Below, piece by piece: positions 35,617 to 47,193 of a DNA stretch of 64,000 nt. A model generated the notes under the pieces. It was given only the letters and a program-made list of their open reading frames with translations. It was not told where the DNA came from and made no database searches. A program made the translations under genes and the position numbers. Positions within the stretch are counted from its first letter, which is position 1; each line of letters begins with the position of its first letter. The stretch covers positions 175,719,642-175,783,641 of the forward strand of contig NC_057800.1 of the NCBI RefSeq assembly GCF_018294505.1. The letters run 5' to 3'. Source of the DNA: Triticum aestivum (lineage: Eukaryota > Streptophyta > Magnoliopsida > Poales > Poaceae).

Positions 35617-36967
35617 TCTGGATGGGGTTGGCGCCGGTTCCGGGCAGCCCACTGTTGATGATGGTGTCGCTTGCGGAGGTGCTAGCAATTAGCGTTCCTT
35701 AGGGTTAGCTCCTTTTGTTCCCTGCGAGGAATTAGAGCAACACCCCACGGGGGTATGTAAGGTGTCTGTCGTGCCTTCTGTAAATATTATATCCTCAATA
35801 TGGATTGGCGTGAGGTGTCCGTCCTGTTCCTGCTGAGCTCCCCCTTTCTATCCTCACGAGGATTTGGCGTTCTACGCTGATAGGCCCTAGTCCCCAGGCG
35901 AGCTTCAGTCGTTGCTGGTATGCCAGGTCGCGATGCCGTGGTCAAGGCCAGGAGGTGAGCGGCCCGAGGTCCGGTAAGATCCCTCGAGTCGCGATGCTCG
36001 GGAGGTCCCCTTTAGCGCTCAAGCAATCCTTACTGGGCGAGAAAGGAAGGTAGCGTGGCCGTGACAGAATTGCACAGGGCGGGGATTTAGCGCTGCGTTG
36101 GTCTAGCTCTTGTGAGGGCGTGACTTATCTTGTGCGTCTGATGTAGTTCCTCGGAGAGGCGCTAGGCCCGAGAGGCGGTGGACGAGGTACTGCCGGGTTG
36201 GGCCCTCGCGAGCTTCTTCCCACTCTTCCGCACTTCCCCTAACACTCTACGTCCTCAGGTCCCGGCCCTCGAGCGAGCTTAGCTGCCGCTGGTATGACAG
36301 GTCACGATGCCGTGGGTCAAGGCCAGGGGGTGAGGGCTGGAGAGCCAGTAGGAGCCCATGAGTCGTGATGCTCAGGTACCCCCCCCCTTTTAACGTGCAA
36401 GTGGTCCGTGCCGGAGAGGGAGAGAGAGCTCACGACATCCCCAACGTTGCTCCTGGAGTAGGTCCTGCACACCAATAATGAGGAGAAACAAGGCGTGTCG
36501 TTACGGCTGCCAGCCAACCCTTGGTCGCTCCGAGGGAGTGATTGGAGCACTTGAGGGCCTGGTGAGGTGGCGCCTTGCGGGGCTGCCGCGGCCAGAGCTC
36601 GACCACTCAGATTTATCGACGTTGCAGGGATGGACCCGTGCACAAGCGTCGTGCCAGAGCGAGCGGCTCCATAGGTGGGTGCCAATCAAGCAGGCGATTA
36701 GGTCAGGTATGTTATGCATAAAGGAGGAAATCCAGTTTCCAGCAAACGCAGGTGAAAGTAACCGCCGCCAGGTCGGGCCCGAGCGGCGTGGGGGTGATGC
36801 AGCCCGAGGGGCGCCCCCAACAAGGTAAGTAAAGAACATAAACAAAACGGATACATGCCGCGGGGACGGACCCACGCGGACTGGGAATGGTGCAGCCCTG
36901 CGGGCGCTCCCAACTGAAGGTAGAACTCTGAAAGATGTCACCTGATGCGCGGTGAAGACGTTGGCCC
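35617..36967 (-). other. Non-coding interior of family-2 copy 1 with internal duplication
   Basis: 1.35 kb without a gene. Two diverged ~150-base segments, about 35895-36045 and 36265-36415, share GGTATG(C/A)CAGGTC(G/A)CGATGCCG, GGTCAAGGCCAGG, GAGTCG(C/T)GATGCTC and a CTTTTA/CTTTAGCG-GTGCAAG block. The matching pair in copy 2 is at about 58840-58980 and 59215-59345. TAAATATTATATCC near 35781 could serve as a polyadenylation region for the B3-like gene. Confidence 0.55.
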
Positions 36968-37414
36968 TCATGAGCCCCCAGGCCCAGGGGCTTCGGGAGG
37001 CTCCGTGGGCTCAAGTGGGTCCTCGAGAGCCATCTCCATCTCTGCCAGGACCGCATAGTGCCGGACCTCCTGAGCCTCCAGAATGCTCCTCAGCAGGCGC
37101 TGGCGAGCGGCAGCCGCGTTCGGCAGGCCGAAGGGCATGCGAACGTAGCTGTGAGGTGGCCCCTCAGAACGCCCCACGCTCGAAGGCCAGAGGCGCTCCT
37201 GAGACACGGCTTGGTTGAGCCCCGGGACGTCGATGAAGACGCGCAGCCCACCATCCTCTCCTGGATGTTGGGCTGCGGCGGGCAAGCGGCGGCTGCCGCG
37301 CATGACTCTTGACTCTTGTAGCTCCTGGGTGTTTCTTGCGACGAACTTCTGAGGGTTTGGTTTTCCTTGCCTTGTACCTTCCTGAGGGAAACGTGCCTGA
37401 AAGCACCCCTCCAA
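36968..37414 (-). pseudogene. Internally deleted reverse transcriptase remnant, copy 1
   Basis: The open frame contains a gypsy RT start (GGLRVFIDVPGLNQAVSQER, compare the usual LRVCIDYTDLNKACPKD) joined within about a dozen residues to the later RT motif YVRMPFGLPNAAAARQRLL. The stretch that normally separates these motifs is missing, and the YxDD catalytic box and all RNase H and integrase sequence are absent. Upstream lie residues of the protease-RT linker (SGRYKARKTKP in another frame). Copy 2 has the same junction (59942-60388), so the deletion is ancestral to both copies. Confidence 0.7.
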
Positions 37415-37513
37415 GTCATGCCCGAGCGCCTCCCTCGCGACCTTGGCAAAGTCGGTGGCTCTCCAAGAAGGAGCCCCCGAGCCCTGCCTGAGGAGGGCGC
37501 CGGGGGCGCCTTC

Positions 37514-38212
37514 CTATGCGCGAGGGGGTGGTGCCCCCTGATCGAGCGTGGAGCCTGACGCAACACCCCCGGAGGCGCCAGCCTCCTTGTGGCTTGAGCC
37601 TGGCGATGTCTTCTTCTTCTTGAGGGTCGCTTCGAGAAGTCTCCCGCTCTTGCGATCTGGGTCTTCGATTGTTGTGGCTTGGAACGCACGCTCAAGTGAA
37701 CACACTGCGTCTCTCTCTTCACAGGGCACGGTGATGACTCCACCGCTTCCAGGCATCTTGAGGACATTGTAACCATGGTGAGTCACTGCCATGAACTTGG
37801 CTAGGGCCGGGTACCCGAGGATGGCGTTGTACGGTAGGCAGATGTGAGCGACGTCGAAGTCGATGAGCTCGGTGCGGTAGTTGTTGCGCTGCCCGAAGGT
37901 AACTGGAAGGCGCGCCTGCCCAATTGGAACAGTGGAACCATCGGTGACTCCTAAGAAAGGCTTGGTTGGCTGAAGCTGATCGTACGGCACTTGGAGATCG
38001 TCGAACGTCTCAACGGACAGGACGTTGAGTCCTACACCGCCATCGATGAGGGTCCTGGTGACCTGCACATTGCTGATGACTGGGGAGCAAAGCATCGGGA
38101 GGACTCCGGCCGTTGCCGCGCACTTGAGCTGATCCACTGAGCTGAACGTGATAGCGCACGTAGACCATCTGAGAGGGCGCGTGGCCTCAAGCTTGGGAAG
38201 GACTGCATTCAC
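37514..38212 (-). pseudogene. Family-2 protease region, copy 1
   Basis: Aspartic-protease-type domain with RTLIDGGVGLNVLSVETF (the Asp-Gly site), PTKPFLGVTDGSTVPIGQAR and ICLPYNAILGYPALAKFMAV. It ends in a Lys/Pro-rich linker. It is out of frame with gag and preceded by TAG in LPK-FAREV context (copy 2 reads QIFKQFAREV), so it is separated from gag by mutation. In copy 2 the same region is fused in frame to gag. Confidence 0.75.
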
Positions 38213-38430
38213 CTCGCGAGCAAACTACTTGAAGATGCGCTGTGAGGTTGGGGCTTGGGTGCCACCCGGGATGCAAGCAATTGCGCGCGGCTCCTGGAAG
38301 CCCCAGCCCCATCGTCTTGATGTTGGTATTCATTCCTCCTTGGCGGTGGCGGCAGAGGAGGGAGGCCTGCGTTGCCGCGCGGGCGGTCCTCACGAGGCTG
38401 GTCCCTCCAGCCTCCCTCGCGAGGCTGGTC

Positions 38431-40005
38431 CTACCAGCGGTCCTCGCGAGGGCGGTCACGCCATCCCTGGCGTGGGCCACGGTCTTCCCATCGTCCTCCA
38501 CCTCTTCCTCCTCCTCGGCCATAGCCCCTGTCATTGCGCTCGGGGCGTCGGCCGATTCGCCCATCTCGCACGGCTTTGAGCTCTTGACATTCGTTGGTGT
38601 TGTGGGTGTGGAGGTCGTGGTACACGCAGTAGCGTCCGCCCTTGGATGACTCAGGCTGATCCCTGCCTCGCTTGGTGTCTGGTTCCGCTGCCAGCACAGC
38701 AGCCCCCTTGCACTTCACGTCCTTGGCCTTGAGCTTCTTCTCTTCTGGGTCGGCTGTCGGGAGCTTGAGAAGGGAGAGGCGCCCTTCCTCAGCCCTGGCG
38801 CACTTGGTCGCCAAGTTGAACAGCTCCGGGGATGTGCACAGGTCTTCATGGATTGCTAGTTCTTCCTTCATCTTGATGTCGCGCACGCCATCGGAGAAAG
38901 CTGAGATGATGGCTTCCTCAGTCACCTTGGGGATCTTGAAGCGAGCATAGTTGAAGCGCTGGATGTACTTCTGCAGGGTTTCCCCAGCCTGTTGCTTGAT
39001 GCGGCGCAGGTCGCTCATGGCCGGGGGCCGGTCGCGAGTGCCCTGGAAGTTGGCGATGAAGCGGGTGCGCATCTCGCTCCAGGAGGAGATCGTGCCGGGG
39101 GCCAGGTTCAGGAGCCAGGTGCGGGCGCCGTCCTTGAGCACCATGGGGAACCAATTCGCCATGACCTTTTCGTCCCCGTTGGCGGCTATGATGCCCAGCT
39201 TGTAGAGCTGTAGGAACTCCGCGGGGTCCGCCGTGCCATCGTAGCGAGGAGGGAGGTCAGGCTTGAACTTGCCTAGCCATGTGACACCGCGCAGCTTGGG
39301 GGTGAAGGCGAGGCAGCCCGCTGTGGCCACCGGCGCCCTTGGCTGGTGCCGGACTTGCTCTTGCAGGTCACCACGCGCCGCCGCTGGGAGCAGCGCGGGG
39401 TTTTGTCGTGGAGGCGCTGGGATGCGATCTTGGTGCACCGGCGCTGGGAGCGCGCGAGCATCTTCTCGGGGACGTGGGATCTCTCGACATCTCCCTTCTT
39501 GCTGCACAGACGCCGGACGTGGAGGGTCTCGCCCTGGGGCTGCACGCCTTGCAGCCAAGGTGCCTTCTTGGGGAGGAGGTGGCGGAGGCACCTCCTGTTC
39601 ATCGCCTCCTGCGCGGAACAGAGGGCGAGGTAGCGAGGGTGACCGCAAGGGGGAGCCCCCTGCGGCGCTGACGAGCTCGGTGATGCGGGTGGGCCAGTCC
39701 TCGTAGAGGTCGTCGACGGGGCGGTAACGGAGAAGATCTTTTGCCAAGAGCAGCGAGCCGCGCGCATCCATGAGGGCGCGACGGGCGTGGGACGACGAGC
39801 CAGCTGGGGTTAGTGATGGGGTGGTAGTGCGGCCATCCCGCCGCACCGAAGGATGCTGGGACGAGGCCTGCTGCTCGTTCCCCGCCGGGCCGGTGGCGGC
39901 GGGCGACGGGGAACGACGAGGGGGGCCGCCGACGGGCGCCGTCTGGGCGACGCGGCTGGCAAGAGCAGCCCGGCGCTCGGCGCGAGCCCGACGAGCGTCA
40001 GCCAT
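38431..40005 (-). pseudogene. Family-2 gag, copy 1
   Basis: ATG at 40005 (MADARRARAERRAAL). An Ala/Arg/Pro-rich N-terminal half is followed by the gag core: GKFKPDLPPRYDGTADPAEF, VMANWFPMVLKDGARTWLLN, MRTRFIANFQG and AGETLQKYIQRFNYARFKIP. A zinc-knuckle-like CVYHDLHTHNTNEC and an Arg/Gly-rich tail (RGYGRGGGRGGGRWEDRG) follow. TAG at 38431-38433 replaces a Gln codon (DRWQDQ in copy 2). The primer binding site candidate TTTGGCGCTCCAGGTAGGG (minus strand, 40057-40075) adjoins the 5' LTR. Confidence 0.8.
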
Positions 40006-40075
40006 GGACACGACAGAAGATCACACGCGAACAGCGGAAGAAATATTCCGGCGCACCCCTACCTGGAGCGCCAAA

Positions 40076-40914
40076 TGTCGGATTTCGGGTTTCGGCAGAC
40101 CCTTGAGGTTCGAACACTGGGGTGCGCGCGGAGATCTTCCCCCTACCGATCTACGTCCAATCCTCTCGTGCGAACTAAGATGAAAACGATGAACAACACA
40201 GGGGACACGGGGTTTATACTGGTCCGGGCTACCGTTGTGGTGTAATACCCTACTCCAGTGTGTGGTGTGGTGGATTGCCTCTGGGGCTGATGATGAACAG
40301 TACAGAGGAAGAACAGCCTCGCGAGGGGTGTTCTTGAGCTGGGGCTATGTGTTCTACTTAGTCCCTCTACCTGGGCCTCTCCCCGATCAATTGAGCGGGA
40401 AGGGCGCCAACAATTGGCCATTTTGAAGGGGAACATCTAGTACAAGTTATCCTGTCCAAAGGTGGTCTTCGACTGCCAAAAGCACTGGTGATGACGCCGT
40501 CTTGGGCTCCACCGTGACCTCCGTCCGGCCGTCCGGCTAGTCTTGGTCTCGTTGCACCGGAATGGTAACCTTTGCCTGATGCCTTGGCCTGTGCTTGCCC
40601 CCTTTGCACCAAAGGGGAAACAAGGACTCTGTGCAGGCCGGCGCCCGCCTGGCGCCCGCCTGGCCTTGATCGTCATGGCTTGCGTCACGGGATCCTCGCG
40701 AGGTACCCTTGCATTGATCTCTCCGCCTCCTCGTGAGCCTACCTGAGGAGGCCACTCTTGAGGAAGCTTCCTGTCGTCCGCCCCGCGAGGCTTGGCCCTC
40801 GCGAGGGTCTTGGGCTTGAGCTGATGAAGATGGGCCGCGCTGGGCCCCCACTTGAGCCACGCCGCAGGCCGCAGGCAGGCAAGTCTGGGGACCCCCGTTC
40901 CCAGAACGCCGACA
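40076..40914 (-). repeat. 5' LTR of family-2 copy 1, TATA region deleted
   Basis: 839 bases, ~65 shorter than its partner (33562-34465). The gap lies between CTACCTGGGC and CTCTCCCC near 40370-40380 and removes the CTAGCTCTATTTATAGAGG segment holding the TATA box. Short TGGGC(C)TCT repeats flank the lost segment in the other LTR, so slippage or illegitimate recombination is likely. Being the 5' LTR, this is the promoter copy. Confidence 0.88.
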
Positions 40915-40919
40915 GGTGC

Positions 40920-43421
40920 TATTACTTCAGGCACCACATTGACTTCAGGCGCCACATTAGCTTCAGCCATGACAACGTCATTGGCTTTAGTGTTGATGTT
41001 GGTGGCCGCCTCAGTATTGGTAACCTCCACTTCAGGAGATGGAGGGTCAAACACGTTCTCCTCGAGAACAACTTGGTTGGTAGGGGGTGTGGCAGCACAT
41101 GCTTCTTCTTCTCTTGTTTATTCTTCTTGGTCATCGGCTGATGCAGCCGGAATATCTTCAGTCGCTTTGGCTTCAGACTCAGTGTTGTTCATAGTTGGAG
41201 AGGCTTCAGGAAACACTTGGCGTGAAACAGATTGGCGCTCATCTCCTTCTGGAACACTTGACAGATTGACTTGTGGCCTTGGTCCTTTGCGAAGCCTGCG
41301 AAGCGCTCGCGACGCTTGTGGAGATGGAGTTGGTTGGGCCTCAAAGTTTTCATCGTCAATCACCGGAGTGGTGACCTGTGTTGGGGGAGTAACTGGTGTT
41401 TCTTCATCACGTGGGGATTCTTGAGGGTGATCAGCCCATGAGTCATCCTGAGCAATTGGCGTCAATGGATGACCAATGCTGATGAGTTCGTTGTTTGTGA
41501 GAACAGGCGATGATACCACATTGTGCTCGATCTGAGGAAGGACTTCATCATCTTCAACATTTTCTTGATGACCAATGTCTTCAGCTGTGGTGGGGTCAAC
41601 AGCTGGAATGTCTTCAGCTTCAGGAGCCTTTGTGGAAGCAGGCTCATGAACTATCATACGTCGTTCTTGGTGTGCAGATTCAGGACGAGCAACAGAAATC
41701 GGCTCGACTACAAGGGGCTCTGTGGGAGCAGCCCGATTGCTTTTCTTGGTCTTGCGTTTCTTGGTGGGTGGAGCTTCATCAGTGGTGTTCTTGGTTTCGC
41801 GCTTTCTGGCCTTGGCTTCAGCTGCCCTGGTCTTCTGAAGTTCTGAAGCCACTGTGTGGACCTTAGGCTTCACGCCAGTCATGCTGGCTGGGAAGACAAT
41901 GCGAGGCTCTTCCCACCTGGATGGTTTAGTTTGGTCCACAGATGGCTTCTTCTTCTTGGCAGCCATTCTGGGGTCGATGCCAGGACGCCCAAGAGCCTTG
42001 CGCTTTGCAGCTTCATTGTAAGCTTGAACGCACGTGGCAGCAAGAGTCTTCATGCGCTCACGAGAACCTTTGGCTTCATCACATTTCTTGTCAAACGCTT
42101 CCTTAAGCTCATGCAGCATGACCTTGAAGTTCTGGACATCTGCCACGCTAAGCTTGGCCATAAGCTTCTTGAACTGAGCCTTTTCAAAATCGATCTTGTG
42201 CTTCAGCTCAACAATTTTCTGAGCAAGAGCTAGCTCAGGAGCAATGGCGCCGTGGAAGGAAACGCTTAGGCCAATTGGAAGTTTCAGATTATCAAAGCTG
42301 AGATTTGGGGTGTGAGACCACTCATCAATGAAGTTCTTTAATACTGCCAAGTCAAAGAGAGGCAAGTTGTTGAAGATTTCTGCCTCTTGCTTGCTCTTTA
42401 TCAATTGCTCAAGAGCGTCATCAGCAAGATCGTCGTCACTCGACAGATCAATGGCGTCATTCTCGTTCCTCAAAATAGCAGCAGGGGTCAGAGCAGGACT
42501 AGAGGAGTGCATGGGCTTCTTCTTTTTCTTCTCGGTCTTGGAGATGCGAGAGAGATCTTCAGACTGCACACTTGGTGCAGGAGGAGCAATGGCCAAGGGC
42601 TTCACTCGCGAAGCTTTTGGTGGAGTGGAAGGCTTCGAAGCCTTGGGTTTCTTCTGCTTCTTCGGCTTCGGTGGTGCACGTGCTTCGTCAGAGTCAGCGT
42701 CGTCTGCGGGTTGATCCAAGTCTGCCCCTTGAACCTTTATATGAGTGATGAGACCTTCTAAGTTGTAGAAGGGCCCAATAAGATTTGGTTCAGCTTCGCG
42801 TGTGTCATCAGCACGTGGCGCAGAGGGGCCTGGGTTGAAGTCTAATCCCCAAGACTTCTTGTTTTCCTTGGCCGAGTTCTTGGCAAACTAAAAGTTGCGC
42901 TTGAACAGATTGTCATCTCGACACCATAGCAATGACGATGGGTCGGCATCAGCAGGCTGTGGCCCTCAGACCATGCAACGATAGAATCCCTTAGCAATGG
43001 CTTCAGCTCTGTTCTTGGGTTGAAGATTTTTATAGAGACTATCTCCCCAAGGACGCTTGATAGCATTCTTCTCAGCATACTCCTTGGTGACGAATCTGTA
43101 ATTGAACCATTGCTCTGCCCAATATCTTCGAATCCATTGGATTCGTGTCTTGCGCTGACCATAGCTTTCTTCGGGATCAGTTTTGTATAGTACATAGAGA
43201 TCTTCGGGCAGATCCATTGATGTACCCCCACGGCACTGTCTGCCACCCTTCCTTGCTAATTTCTCTATTGCCATGAAGTTTAGACTGAAAGGCTTCAACA
43301 CTGTCAAAGGCTTCCGTCTGCTGGTCAGACAGGAACTGGCTTCGGGAGAGTTGATGTGATGCTGTAAGAATTCTGCAAATGAATGCAGACTATGAGAACC
43401 AAGGGATTCTCCCACGGACAT
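40920..43421 (-). pseudogene. Maximus 2 accessory gene, 5' half
   Basis: ATG at 43421 (MSVGESLGSHSLHSFAEFL), four bases after the predicted acceptor. Codon 20 is CAG here, where Maximus 1 has TAG. The frame is open to 42966 (TGA after CMV), resumes to another stop near 42890, then is open from 42719 (MDQPADDADSDEA) to 41118. There a 6-base insertion GAATAA adds a stop. The same frame then reaches the family-2 insertion. Features match the other copy: Trp-rich segment, Lys-rich linkers, a coiled-coil-like region (LAQKIVELKHKIDFEKAQF) and an acidic Pro-rich tail. Stops rather than frameshifts dominate its decay. Confidence 0.65.
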
Positions 43422-43425
43422 GTAC

Positions 43426-43747
43426 CTGTGACAGCATTAGAGATGCGAGGGAAGGGGAAGAGGTCATATGCATTCTCAGAAGATTTTGAAGATAAATCAG
43501 TTTAGAAGACATTGACCTCATAGCATGAAGACATTCACTTATATGTTGAGAGTTGGTTCCAGATTTGTACAAATCCAAGAAAAGTACAAGTGAGGAATCT
43601 AACTATATGTGAAGCATAAGTGAATATACTAGGCATTGTATGAGATGCAGACAGGATAGATCCAACTTTGTGGAGGCAGAAACCACTTTCGGTAAAAAGG
43701 ATGAATCTATAGGATCAAAAAGACGGTAAAAAGAGGGTTTTATTTAC
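43426..43747 (-). other. Predicted 5' UTR intron, Maximus 2 accessory gene
   Basis: Minus-strand donor GTGTG|GTAAATAAAA at 43747 and acceptor GCTGTCACAG|GTAC ending at 43426, both identical to Maximus 1. The intron body is AT-rich. The predicted TATA box is at about 43999-44005 (minus strand TATAAATGC). Confidence 0.5.
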
Positions 43748-44714
43748 CACACGATGAACTGCTAGACGGAGTAGAAGAGGATACCGAGCAGTTCGATCTT
43801 CCGTGCCCTAACTTGGCAACGGAAGACACCTACGGCGGCGGCGGAGAAGACGATGTTCGCGGCCGGCGTGAAGACGGCGTCGGAGAGGTCGCGGCAGCTA
43901 AGCGCTTCGTCGCCGGCGTCGTCGAGAGCTAGTGGTGGCGCTAGGGTTTGTCGAGGTGGGGAGGTGGAAGAAGGATTTTGACAGTGATTGGACTTGCATT
44001 TATAGGGAAAGGGACGACACGGCGTAATTACGCAGGTGCCCCTGGCGGTTCACATCTAAGGGACACGTGGCGAACATGCAACATACTTGGAGTTGTCCCA
44101 CGTTCCCACGCCCGCCTGGATTGTCGGATGGTCGCTCCGGCTTCTCCGGATTTCAGGCAATCAGAATTGAGCATTTAAAACAGATTTAATGTTTGTCTCT
44201 GTATCTTCTGCTGACAAGGACGCAGAGAAGACATTCGACAGTTTCATCAGAATGCATATGATTTGGATAGATAGAGTTTGAGGTAGAAAGCATAGAGAGA
44301 CTAGGGTCCAATCACATTCACTTAGGTCAAAAGATTCAAATGAGAAGACTTAGCTATAAGTGAATGTTGTAGAGGACAGAATACTTATATATATCATAAT
44401 GCAACCAAGTCAACATAGTGAAGATAATCAAGAAGACACGATGATATTGAAGACAAACCAAATGTGAAGACATAGCAAATGTAACGCCATGAGAAAAACA
44501 CTTCAAACAGAAGAATTTGGTGGCGGCGTTACCCACCGTATAGGAAGTATTAGACCCAGACACGGCGCACAATTATCGTGGCACTCCGAAGTCAAATTCC
44601 GCGTTAATGTATTCACACTCAGAATGTACGTCTTCATTGATTGAAGATATACTCTACTTTGTGTGTTGCACATCTAAGTCATCAACATGCATAAGTGTTA
44701 GGATGTGTGCCTAA
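43748..44714 (-). other. Spacer between pol and accessory gene, Maximus 2
   Basis: Counterpart of 783-1750 with the TATA box and GC-rich leader. Leader base changes relative to copy 1 include loss of the ATG in CTCGACGATGCC. No gene. Confidence 0.6.
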
Positions 44715-47160
44715 TCACAGGACATTTGAGGATTCCAAGATATTTAGCTCACACCGTAACTTGCAAAATCTTTTCTCATCCAAGGGCTTTGTGAAGATAT
44801 CTGCCAGTTGCTCTTCAGTGTTGCCATGTATGATATCAATATCTTCCTTCATGACATGATCTTTGAGAAAGTGATGACGAATTTCAATATGCTTTGTCTT
44901 TGAGTGCTGAACTGGGTTGTTGGCAATCTTGATGGCGCTTTCGTTGTCGCAATAGAGTGGTACTTGTTTCAGATGGATGCCATAGTCCTTGAGAGTTTGC
45001 TTCATCCATAGAAGCTGAGCGCAGCAAGATCCAGCAGCAATGTATTCAGATTCAGTAGTGGAGAGTGATACACACTTCTGCTTCTTTGAAGACCAATAGA
45101 CAAGTGATCGTCCCAGAAAATGACATGTGCCTGATGTAGACTTGCGATCCACCTTGTCACCAGCATAATCAGCATCTGAGAATCCAGCTAGATCAAACTC
45201 TGAGCCCTTTGGATACCATAATCCTAATGTTGGGGTGTAAGCCAAATATCGAAGAATTCGCTTCACAGCTAAGTGATGCGATTCCTTTGGTGCCGCTTGG
45301 AATCGAGCACACATGCAAACACTAAGCATAATATCTGGCTTAGATGCACATAAATAAAGTAAAGAACCAATCATGGAGCGGTATACCTTTTGATCAAATT
45401 CTTTACCATTGGCGTCAGGACCCAGATGACTCTTTGTTGGCATTGCCGTCGTGTAACCTTTGCAGTCTTGCATTCCAAACTTCTTCAGGAAATCTTTGAG
45501 GTATTTCTCTTGAGATATGAAGATGCCATTTCTTTGCTGATGTATTTGAAGACCAAGGAAGAACTTCAGCTCACCCATCATGGACATCTGATATTGCTCT
45601 TGCATCATGTGTCCAAACTCATCACTGTATTTCTGGTTGGTGCAGCCGAAGATAATGTAATCCACATATATTTGGCACACAAATAGTTCACCATCATATG
45701 TCTTCGTGAAGAGTGTGGGATCTAGGGAACCAGGTTTGAAGCCTTTGCTCTTCAGGAAGTCTTTGAGCGTGTCATACCAAGCACGAGGGGCTTGTTTGAG
45801 GCCATACAGTGCTTTGTTTAGCTTGTACACCATATCAAGATGTTTTGGATCTTCAAAGCCAGGAGGTTGTGCAACATACACTTCTTCTTCAATCTTGCCG
45901 TTGAGAAATGCACTCTTCACATCCATTTGATATAGCAAGATGTTGTGACGGTTAGCATAGGCTAGCAGTATGCGAATAGCTTCAAGCCTAGCCACAGGAG
46001 CAAATGTTTCATCGAAGTCAATCCCTTGAACTTGAGTATATCCTTGAGCAACGAGACGAGCCTTGTTTCTGACAACTTGACCATGCTCATCTTGTTTGTT
46101 GCGATATATCCATTTTGTGCCTATCATGTTGTGCTTGCGAGGGTCAGGACGCTTGACAAGTTCCCAGACATTGTTCAACTTGAACTGTTGAAGCTCTTCT
46201 TGCATAGCTTGAATCCATTCAGGTTCCACAAAGGCTTCAGCAACTTTCTTGGGTTCAGATATTGAGACAAAAGCAAAGTGCCCACAGAAATTTGCTAGCT
46301 GTGTTGCTCTTGAACGAGTGAGTGGACCACGCGCATTTATACTATCAATTATCTTCTCAATCTGTACTTCATTTGAAACACGAGGATGGACTGGACGAAG
46401 ATTTTGCTCTTGTTGATCATTGTCATCGTTGGGAGGATTGTCTTTAGGCTGAGCATTGTCTTCAGGTTGATTAGGTGCAGAAATGATAAGTTCCTCTTCA
46501 GGCTGTGCTTCAGACGGCATGATTTCACCAGTTCCCATTAGCTTGATGGATTCACTGGGTGGAACTTCATCTAGCACATTTGGCAGGTGCTCTCTTTGCG
46601 AGCCGTCAGTCTCATCGAACCGCACATCCACAGTTTCAACCACTTTATAGAGAAAGAGGTTGAAGACTCTCTAGGAGTGAGAGTTCTTTCCGTAACCGAG
46701 CATAAAACCTTCATGTGCTTTTGGTGCAAATTTTGAAGTGTGATGTGGATCCTTGATCCAGCACCTAGCACCAAATACTCTGAAGTAGCTGACATTTGGC
46801 TTCTTACCAGTGAGGAGTTCATAGGATGTTTTCTTCAGAAGCTTGTGAAGATAAACACGGTTGATGACATGGCATGCAGTATCAATAGCTTCAGACCAGA
46901 ACTTTCTTGGTGTCTTGTATTTATCGAGCATCGTTCGAGCCATCTCAATGAGGGTTCTGTTCTTGCGCTCCACGATGCCATTCTGCTGAGGTGTGTACGG
47001 AGCTGAGAACTCATGAGTGATTCCCAATGTATCCAAGTAAAGATCGAGGCCGGTGTTCTTGAACTCAGTGCCGTTGTCACTCCTGATATGCTTGATCTTG
47101 ACGCCATAGTTTTTCATGGCATGGTTGGCGAAGCGTCTGAAGACATCCTGCACTTCAGTC
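44715..47160 (-). pseudogene. Copia pol: integrase C-terminal part, RT, RNase H
   Basis: From the right: integrase residues after the insertion, with a TAA near 47160, then RRFANHAMKNYGVKIKHIRS, DNGTEFKN (second catalytic Asp), TPQQNGIVERKNRTLIEMAR (catalytic Glu) and YGKNSHS with a TAG at 46671-46673. The RT/RNase H frame (46643-44715) follows: [40 protein letters not shown], then YVDYIIFG where the catalytic YVDD is expected (GAC to TAC at 45657-45659). RNase H has [11 protein letters not shown] and [13 protein letters not shown], and the end is [12 protein letters not shown]. The element is inactive by several lesions, including the RT active site. Confidence 0.88.
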
Positions 47161-47193
47161 TTTTAGAGAATTATGTGAACCCATGTATATCTT

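Larger units (their letters stand above)
33562..40914 (-). mobile_element. Family-2 gypsy element, copy 1
   Basis: A 7353-base minus-strand element flanked by GGTGC (33557-33561 and 40915-40919), inserted in the Maximus 2 accessory gene. The LTRs have 6-base terminal inverted repeats TGTCGG/CCGACA. Order in element orientation: 5' LTR (40076-40914), gag (40005-38431), protease (38212-37514), an internally deleted RT remnant (37414-36968), non-coding DNA, an antisense B3-like gene (34800-35616, plus strand) and the 3' LTR (33562-34465). No integrase. The tract before the 3' LTR (GGGGGCTAC) resembles that of Fatima. LTRs differ at about 28 positions by eye (~3.3%). I cannot name the family. Confidence 0.88.

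Noticed and set aside
38148..38650. Plus-strand ORFs over family-2 gag and protease (also 39263-40245 and 61216-62188)
   Set aside because: Ser/Ala/Arg-rich shadows of the minus-strand gag; no start or promoter context and no conserved motif.
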